Origin: Zoogloea sp.
GTDB lineage: Bacteria; Pseudomonadota; Gammaproteobacteria; Burkholderiales; Rhodocyclaceae
DNA length: 64,000 nt
Reading direction: 5' to 3'
Assembly: GCA_016720685.1 (NCBI GenBank)
Contig: JADKKC010000011.1
Span: 1 to 64,000 of the forward strand
Made by a program: the position numbers and the translations under genes. The stretch's first letter is position 1, and each line of letters opens with the position of its first letter. The notes beneath the pieces are model-generated. The model was not told where the DNA came from. It worked only from the letters and a program-made list of their open reading frames with translations, and ran no database searches. Below, piece after piece: positions 59,525 to 64,000 of the stretch.

Positions 59525-60385
59525 TCAGCGCCGGGTCGCGCCGCCGATCAGGCCGCGCACGGCTTCCTGCAGGTCGGCCGGCAATACAACCACTTTCGCG
59601 TTGTCGGTCGACCCCATGCGTTCCAGTGACGCGATGTATTTCTCGCCAAGCAAAAAGAGCATCGGCGCCGTCTCGGTGCCGATCGCCGCCGTCACCCGCC
59701 GGATCGACTCCGCCGATGCCTCGGCCAGCATCACCTGCGCGTTGGCGTCGCGCTTGGACGACTCCAGCCGCGCCTCCGCTTCAAGAATCGCCGCCTGCTT
59801 GGCGCCTTCGGCGCGGGTCACCACGGCCTTTCTCTCCCGTTCGGCGGATGCCTGCTGCTCCATCGCCTTCTGCATCGACGCAGAAGGCTTGATGTCCTGG
59901 ATCTCGACCGACTTCACCGTAAGACCCCAGTCCACCGCCTCGTCGGCAATCATCTCGCGCAAGCGCGCCTTGATCTTGTCGCGGCTCGACAGGGCCTCAT
60001 CCAGTTCCATCTCGCCGATGATCGAACGCAGCGTGGTCATGATCATGTTGCGGATCGCCTCGGAGAAATCGGTCACGCCATACACCGCCTTCACCGGATC
60101 GGTCACCTTCAAGAAGGCGATCGCATTGGTGAGGATCACGGCGTTATCGCGGGTGATCACTTCCTGCTCCTGCACATCCAGGATGATGTCCTTGGTCACC
60201 AGCTTGTAGGCCACCTTGTCGAGATAGGGAATGATGATGTTGAGGCCCGGCTTCAGTGTTCCGAAATACTTGCCCAGCCGCTCCACGATCCATTCCTCGC
60301 CCTGGGGCACGATGCGCACCCCCTTGGCGATCGTCACCGCCACGAAAACCAGGATCGCCAGCACAACCACCATCGCGTCGCTCAT
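59525..60385 (-). CDS. SPFH/stomatin-family slipin (QmcA-like)
   Basis: A 286-residue protein with one N-terminal membrane helix (about 4-22), an SPFH domain (VPQGEEWIVERLGKYFGTL, then TRDNAVILTNAIAFLKVTD) and a C-terminal coiled-coil rich in Ala/Glu (ASAERERKAVVTRAEGAKQA). It resembles QmcA. Such proteins form large ring assemblies and work with NfeD proteins, and the nfeD gene lies 10 bases upstream. Their exact role is still debated, with membrane protein quality control the leading idea. Confidence 0.93.
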   Translation of the reverse strand: MSDAMVVVLAILVFVAVTIAKGVRIVPQGEEWIVERLGKYFGTLKPGLNIIIPYLDKVAYKLVTKDIILDVQEQEVITRDNAVILTNAIAFLKVTDPVKAVYGVTDFSEAIRNMIMTTLRSIIGEMELDEALSSRDKIKARLREMIADEAVDWGLTVKSVEIQDIKPSASMQKAMEQQASAERERKAVVTRAEGAKQAAILEAEARLESSKRDANAQVMLAEASAESIRRVTAAIGTETAPMLFLLGEKYIASLERMGSTDNAKVVVLPADLQEAVRGLIGGATRR

Positions 60386-60395
60386 TGCCTGCTCC

Positions 60396-60836
60396 TCAAA
60401 CTTTCTGAACCTTCAGGAAACTGCCTTCCACCGACACCACCTTGACCCTCTCGCCAAGGGCTATCGGCTCATCCACCACGCACTCCCACTCATCCGAGCC
60501 GAGAATGGGCTTCTGGAAGCGCACCTTTCCCCGCGCAAACGGTGCCGCCGGCTTCGTCATCAAACCGACCTCGCCGATCGTCTCGCCATCCGACTGCCCG
60601 ATCAGCGTCTTGTGATCGCCGCGCTTGAAGACGCGGAGCCACAGCACCACCATCGCCAGCGACGCCGCCACCCACAGCGCCACCTGCGCCGTTGCCCCCA
60701 GCGGCACCACCAGCAAGGCCAGCCCCACCAGCAGCGCGCCCAGCCCGAACCAGATGATGAAGAACGCCGGCACCGCCAGCTCGGCGATCACCAGCGCAAA
60801 ACCCAGCACAATCCAGTGCCACCATTCGAAGTCCAT
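60396..60836 (-). CDS. NfeD family membrane protein, short form
   Basis: A 146-residue protein with three or four membrane helices in the first 75 residues and a C-terminal OB-fold domain (GKVRFQKPILGSDEWEC, then VVSVEGSFLKVQ). It lacks the serine-protease domain of long NfeD proteins. The ATG at 60836 has GGAGG 8 bases upstream; the open frame extends further without homology. It starts the nfeD-slipin-permease gene run. Confidence 0.92.
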   Translation of the reverse strand: MDFEWWHWIVLGFALVIAELAVPAFFIIWFGLGALLVGLALLVVPLGATAQVALWVAASLAMVVLWLRVFKRGDHKTLIGQSDGETIGEVGLMTKPAAPFARGKVRFQKPILGSDEWECVVDEPIALGERVKVVSVEGSFLKVQKV

Positions 60837-60898
60837 TTCACTACCTCCGCAGGGCATTCTGAACCAAAGGCGGTGACGGGGCCATGACTGGCTCACAT

Positions 60899-60937
60899 GA
60901 AAAAAAAGGCCGGCTCACCTTTCGGTGGCCGGCCTTT
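60899..60937 (-). terminator. Rho-independent terminator of ppsA
   Basis: On the minus strand the stem AAAGGCCGGC-CACC-GAAA-GGTG-A-GCCGGCCTTT is followed by a run of eight T. It starts 25 bases after the ppsA stop. Confidence 0.92.
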
Positions 60938-60961
60938 CCTGGCGTCAGCTAAAGCGCGGAA

Positions 60962-63331
60962 TTACCGGCCCTTGTTGTGTGCAGCCAGTTGCAGCCAGGT
61001 ATCAACCACGGTGTCCGGGTTGAGGGAGATGGTCTGGATGCCTTCGTCCATCAGCCACTCGGCCAGATCGGGGTGATCCGAGGGGCCCTGGCCGCAGATG
61101 CCGACGTACTTGCCCAGCTTGTTGGCGCCGTTGATGGCCATCGACAGCAGTTGCTTGACGGCCGGATCGCGTTCGTCGAAAGCGTGGGCCACCAGGCCGG
61201 AGTCGCGATCGAGGCCCAGGGTGAGCTGGGTCAGGTCGTTGGAGCCGATGGAGTAGCCGTCGAAGTGCTGGAGGAACTGCTCGGTGAGCAGCGCGTTGGA
61301 CGGGATCTCGCACATCATGATGAGCTTGAGATCGTTCTCGCCGCGCTTCAGGCCGTGTTCGGCGAGCAGGTCGACCACGCCCTTGGCCTCTTCGACGTTA
61401 CGCACGAAGGGAACCATCAGCTGCACGTTGGTGAGACCCAGCTCGTTGCGCACCTTCTTCATTGCAGCGCATTCCATCTCGAAGCAGTCGCGGAAGCTAT
61501 GGGCAATGTAGCGGGACGCGCCGCGGAAACCCAGCATGGGGTTTTCCTCTTCCGGCTCGTAGATTTCGCCGCCAAGCAGCTTGCGGTATTCGTTCGACTT
61601 GAAGTCGGACAGGCGAACGATCACGGGCTTCGGGTAGAAGGCGGCAGCAATCGTGGCAACGCCTTCGACCAGCTTCTCGATGAAGAACTGCTTGGGCGTG
61701 GCGTAACCGCGGGAACGACGGGTGATCTCGGCGCGCAGATTGGCAGGCACCTGGCCGATTTCGAGGATCGCCTTCGGGTGGATGCCGATCATGTTGTTGA
61801 TGACGAACTCGAGACGGGCCAGGCCAACGCCTTCGTTCGGGATCTGGGCGAACTCGAAGGCCAGCTCCGGATTACCGACGTTCATCATGATTTTCACCGG
61901 AATATCCGGCAGGTTGCCGGTATCGGTGGTGACGATCTCGAAATCGAGCTTGCCGCGGTACACATAACCGGTGTCGCCTTCGGCACAGGAAACGGTAACC
62001 TCATCGTTCTCGTCCAGCACCTCGGTGGCGTTGCCGCAACCGACGATGGCCGGAATGCCCAGCTCGCGGGCAATGATCGCCGCGTGGCAGGTACGGCCGC
62101 CGCGGTTGGTGACAATGGCGGAAGCACGCTTCATCACCGGCTCCCAGTTCGGGTCGGTCATGTCGGTGACGAGCACGTCGCCGGCCTTCACGCGATCCAT
62201 CTCGGAGGCGTCCTTGACGACGCGAACCTGGCCGGCACCGATCTTCTGGCCGATGGCACGGCCGTGGGTCAGCGACTTGCTGTACTGCTTGAGGCGGTAC
62301 TTTTCAAGGACGTGGCCGGATTGCTGGCTCTTGACGGTTTCCGGGCGGGCCTGAAGGATGTAAAGCTTGCCGTCGTCGCCGCTCTTGCCCCACTCGATGT
62401 CCATCGGACGACCGTAATGCTTCTCGATGATCATCGCGTAGCGGCCGAGTTCGAGCACGTCGGCGTCGGTGAGCGAATACACATTGCGCTCGGCTTCCGG
62501 CACGTCGATGGTGCGGGTGGACTTGCCGGCTTCCTTTTTCTCGGAGAAGACCATCTTGATCATCTTCGAGCCGAGGTTACGGCGGATCACGGCAGGCTTG
62601 CCCTGGGCCAGGGTGGCCTTGTGAACATAGAACTCGTCGGGGTTGACCGCGCCCTGCACGACGGTTTCACCGAGGCCGTAAGAGGCGGTGATGAACACCA
62701 CGCCGTCAAAGCCGGATTCGGTGTCCATCGTGAACATCACGCCGGAGGCGCCGATGTCGGAGCGGACCATGCGCTGCACGCCTGCGGACAAAGCGACTTC
62801 GGCGTGGGTGAAGCCCTTGTGTACGCGGTAAGCGATGGCACGGTCGTTGTAAAGCGACGCAAACACTTCCTTCATGGCGTGAAGGATGTTTTCGTAGCCG
62901 TGGATGTTCAGGAAGGATTCCTGCTGGCCGGCGAAGGAAGCGTCGGGCAGGTCTTCCGCGGTGGCGGAGGAGCGCACCGCAAAGCTGCCTTCACCTTCGG
63001 CGGTCATCTGCTCGTAGGCGGTCTTGATCTCCGCTTCGAGGGCCGGCGGGAAGGGGGTATCGACGATCCATTGGCGGATCTGGGCACCGGCCCTGGCCAA
63101 GGAAACGACGTCATCCACGTCCAGGGTCTCGAGGGCGGCGCTGATGCGCTCGGCCAAACCCTGGTGGGCCAGGAACTCGCGGTAAGCAGCGGCGGTGGTG
63201 GCAAAACCACCGGGAACGCGCACGCTGGCGGGCAGCTGGCTGATCATTTCGCCGAGGGAGGCGTTCTTGCCGCCAACCTGCTCAACGTCGGTCATGCGCA
63301 GTTCTTGGAACGGAATGACGTTACGGGCCAT
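60962..63331 (-). CDS. ppsA: Phosphoenolpyruvate synthase
   Basis: Makes PEP from pyruvate and ATP (giving AMP and phosphate) for gluconeogenesis. The 789 residues hold the N-terminal ATP-grasp domain (VGGKNASLGEM, SFAVRSSATAEDLPDASFAGQ in part), the swivelling phospho-His domain (GGRTCHAAIIARELGIPAIVG, about residue 420) and the C-terminal PEP-binding domain (MLGFRGASRY, SIGSNDLTQLTLGLDRDS in part). It is divergent from ppsR, whose product regulates it. The long open frame on the opposite strand is an artefact of high GC. Confidence 0.98.
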   Translation of the reverse strand: MARNVIPFQELRMTDVEQVGGKNASLGEMISQLPASVRVPGGFATTAAAYREFLAHQGLAERISAALETLDVDDVVSLARAGAQIRQWIVDTPFPPALEAEIKTAYEQMTAEGEGSFAVRSSATAEDLPDASFAGQQESFLNIHGYENILHAMKEVFASLYNDRAIAYRVHKGFTHAEVALSAGVQRMVRSDIGASGVMFTMDTESGFDGVVFITASYGLGETVVQGAVNPDEFYVHKATLAQGKPAVIRRNLGSKMIKMVFSEKKEAGKSTRTIDVPEAERNVYSLTDADVLELGRYAMIIEKHYGRPMDIEWGKSGDDGKLYILQARPETVKSQQSGHVLEKYRLKQYSKSLTHGRAIGQKIGAGQVRVVKDASEMDRVKAGDVLVTDMTDPNWEPVMKRASAIVTNRGGRTCHAAIIARELGIPAIVGCGNATEVLDENDEVTVSCAEGDTGYVYRGKLDFEIVTTDTGNLPDIPVKIMMNVGNPELAFEFAQIPNEGVGLARLEFVINNMIGIHPKAILEIGQVPANLRAEITRRSRGYATPKQFFIEKLVEGVATIAAAFYPKPVIVRLSDFKSNEYRKLLGGEIYEPEEENPMLGFRGASRYIAHSFRDCFEMECAAMKKVRNELGLTNVQLMVPFVRNVEEAKGVVDLLAEHGLKRGENDLKLIMMCEIPSNALLTEQFLQHFDGYSIGSNDLTQLTLGLDRDSGLVAHAFDERDPAVKQLLSMAINGANKLGKYVGICGQGPSDHPDLAEWLMDEGIQTISLNPDTVVDTWLQLAAHNKGR

Positions 63332-63590
63332 ATGTATGAATCTTCCTGGGAGAGAATGAAAAGAAACGCTAGATATCTATCTTTATGGTGCGGGTATTGT
63401 AAGTCGTTTTGCTGCTGTGCCGCATACAGGGTTTATCCTAATGCGTGCGCCATGCCACGCCCCGGCGCCAGACCGGGCCGGAGTCAAGTTGTCGTCCGGG
63501 CCCAGCCCTGCGCCCGGAATGGGATAATATGTTCCGTCGCCCGGCGACAAGCCGGGCAAGCGAATTCGCCCTTTCCCTGTTGACACTTTC

Positions 63591-64000
63591 ATGACTCAGA
63601 CCCGCTCCGTTTTCTTCGTATCCGACGGCACCGGCATCACTGCCGAAACCCTTGGTCACAGTCTTCTGGCCCAGTTTCCGGATACCCGCTTTCGCCACCA
63701 CCGCAAGCCGTTTATCGATTCTCCGGACAAGGCACGCGACTGTGTGCAGAAAATCCGCGATGCAGCCGCCGAAAGCGGCCTGCGCCCCATCGTCTTCAAT
63801 ACGCTGGTGGATCCGGACGCCGTAGCCGCCCTGCGCGAAGCGGACGCCCTCTTTCTCGACCTCTTCGAGAAGTTCATCGAACCCCTGGAGAGCGAACTGG
63901 GCCAGCGCTCGACCCACGCCGCCGGCCGCTTCCACGGCATCGCCGACAGCCTGGACTACAAGCGCCGCATCGAGGCGATCAACTTCACCCTCGCCCACGA
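63591..64000 (+). CDS. ppsR: PEP synthase regulatory protein (DUF299 kinase/pyrophosphorylase), 3' end outside window
   Basis: The frame starts ATG ACT CAG ACC at 63591 and reads VFFVSDGTGITAETLGHSLL, then RHHRKPFIDSPDKARD and an open frame to the window's end. This is the start of the bifunctional Ser/Thr kinase and phosphorylase that inactivates and reactivates PEP synthase. The divergent ppsA neighbour confirms it. About 136 of roughly 270 codons are visible. No strong ribosome site is evident before the ATG. Confidence 0.95.
   Translation, partial: MTQTRSVFFVSDGTGITAETLGHSLLAQFPDTRFRHHRKPFIDSPDKARDCVQKIRDAAAESGLRPIVFNTLVDPDAVAALREADALFLDLFEKFIEPLESELGQRSTHAAGRFHGIADSLDYKRRIEAINFTLAH

Noticed and set aside
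60977..63583. An 868-codon open frame on the plus strand opposite ppsA
   Set aside because: It mirrors the whole of ppsA, a certain gene, and its translation has no recognisable domain; it is a by-product of high-GC codon use.
63438..63998. Minus-strand open frame of 186 codons at the right edge
   Set aside because: It is antisense to ppsR, whose start and motifs are clear.

Overview
The window is a 64 kb piece of a GC-rich betaproteobacterial chromosome, most likely from the order Rhodocyclales. This rests on gene content and order (fimV-truA-trpFBA-accD-folC-cvpA-purF-metZ, asd-leuBDC, trxA-rho, ppsA/ppsR) and on the rRNA operon layout. The genus was not determined. Nearly everything is core chromosome. 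No insertion sequence, prophage, integrase, CRISPR array or origin was seen.

Layout. 0-3.7 kb: the ccoNOQP operon for a cbb3 cytochrome oxidase on the minus strand, read from an FNR-type box; ccoO carries an unusual C-terminal OmpA-like domain. 3.7-16.4 kb: mixed single genes (Tim44-like protein, nhaR-like regulator, HPF-like protein, FAD protein, a broken PepSY gene, cysS), then a plus-strand run of a TPR protein, an L,D-transpeptidase, two cyclophilins and lpxH. 16.4-29.7 kb: one long minus-strand gene train from fimV through truA, trpF, trpB, trpA, accD, folC, a SPOR protein, cvpA and purF to metZ. 29.8-36.8 kb: asd, leuB, leuD, an entericidin-like lipoprotein, leuC, an M48 protease, an MFS transporter and a YdcH-like protein. 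36.9-40.4 kb: aroC and ilvBN; ilvBN has a valine-rich leader peptide and a terminator, a classical attenuator. 40.4-46.8 kb: fadD-type acyl-CoA ligase, CBS protein, fdxA, trxA, rho, epd-like gene. 47.5-53.1 kb: a complete rRNA operon (16S, tRNA-Ile, tRNA-Ala, 23S, 5S) on the minus strand, with tandem promoters and processing stalks. 53.1-64 kb: a REC-DUF3369-GGDEF-EAL signalling protein, a divergent wax-ester-synthase-like protein, an orphan ABC permease pair behind nfeD and a slipin, ppsA, and the start of ppsR.

Quality warnings. Bases about 46937-47501 are almost pure C/G homopolymer and are very probably an assembly or base-calling artefact placed just downstream of 5S rRNA. Three conserved genes (ccoP, ccoO, trpB) carry single-base frameshifts that look like sequence errors. 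The PepSY gene at 9-10.2 kb looks both frameshifted and internally deleted.

No clearly new defence or mobile system was found. The most interesting biology is the CcoO-OmpA fusion, the ilvBN attenuator, the paired genes sharing a Cds6-like C-terminal domain, the entericidin-like gene inside the leu cluster, the degenerate wax ester synthase, and a 19-bp inverted repeat between asd and fimV.
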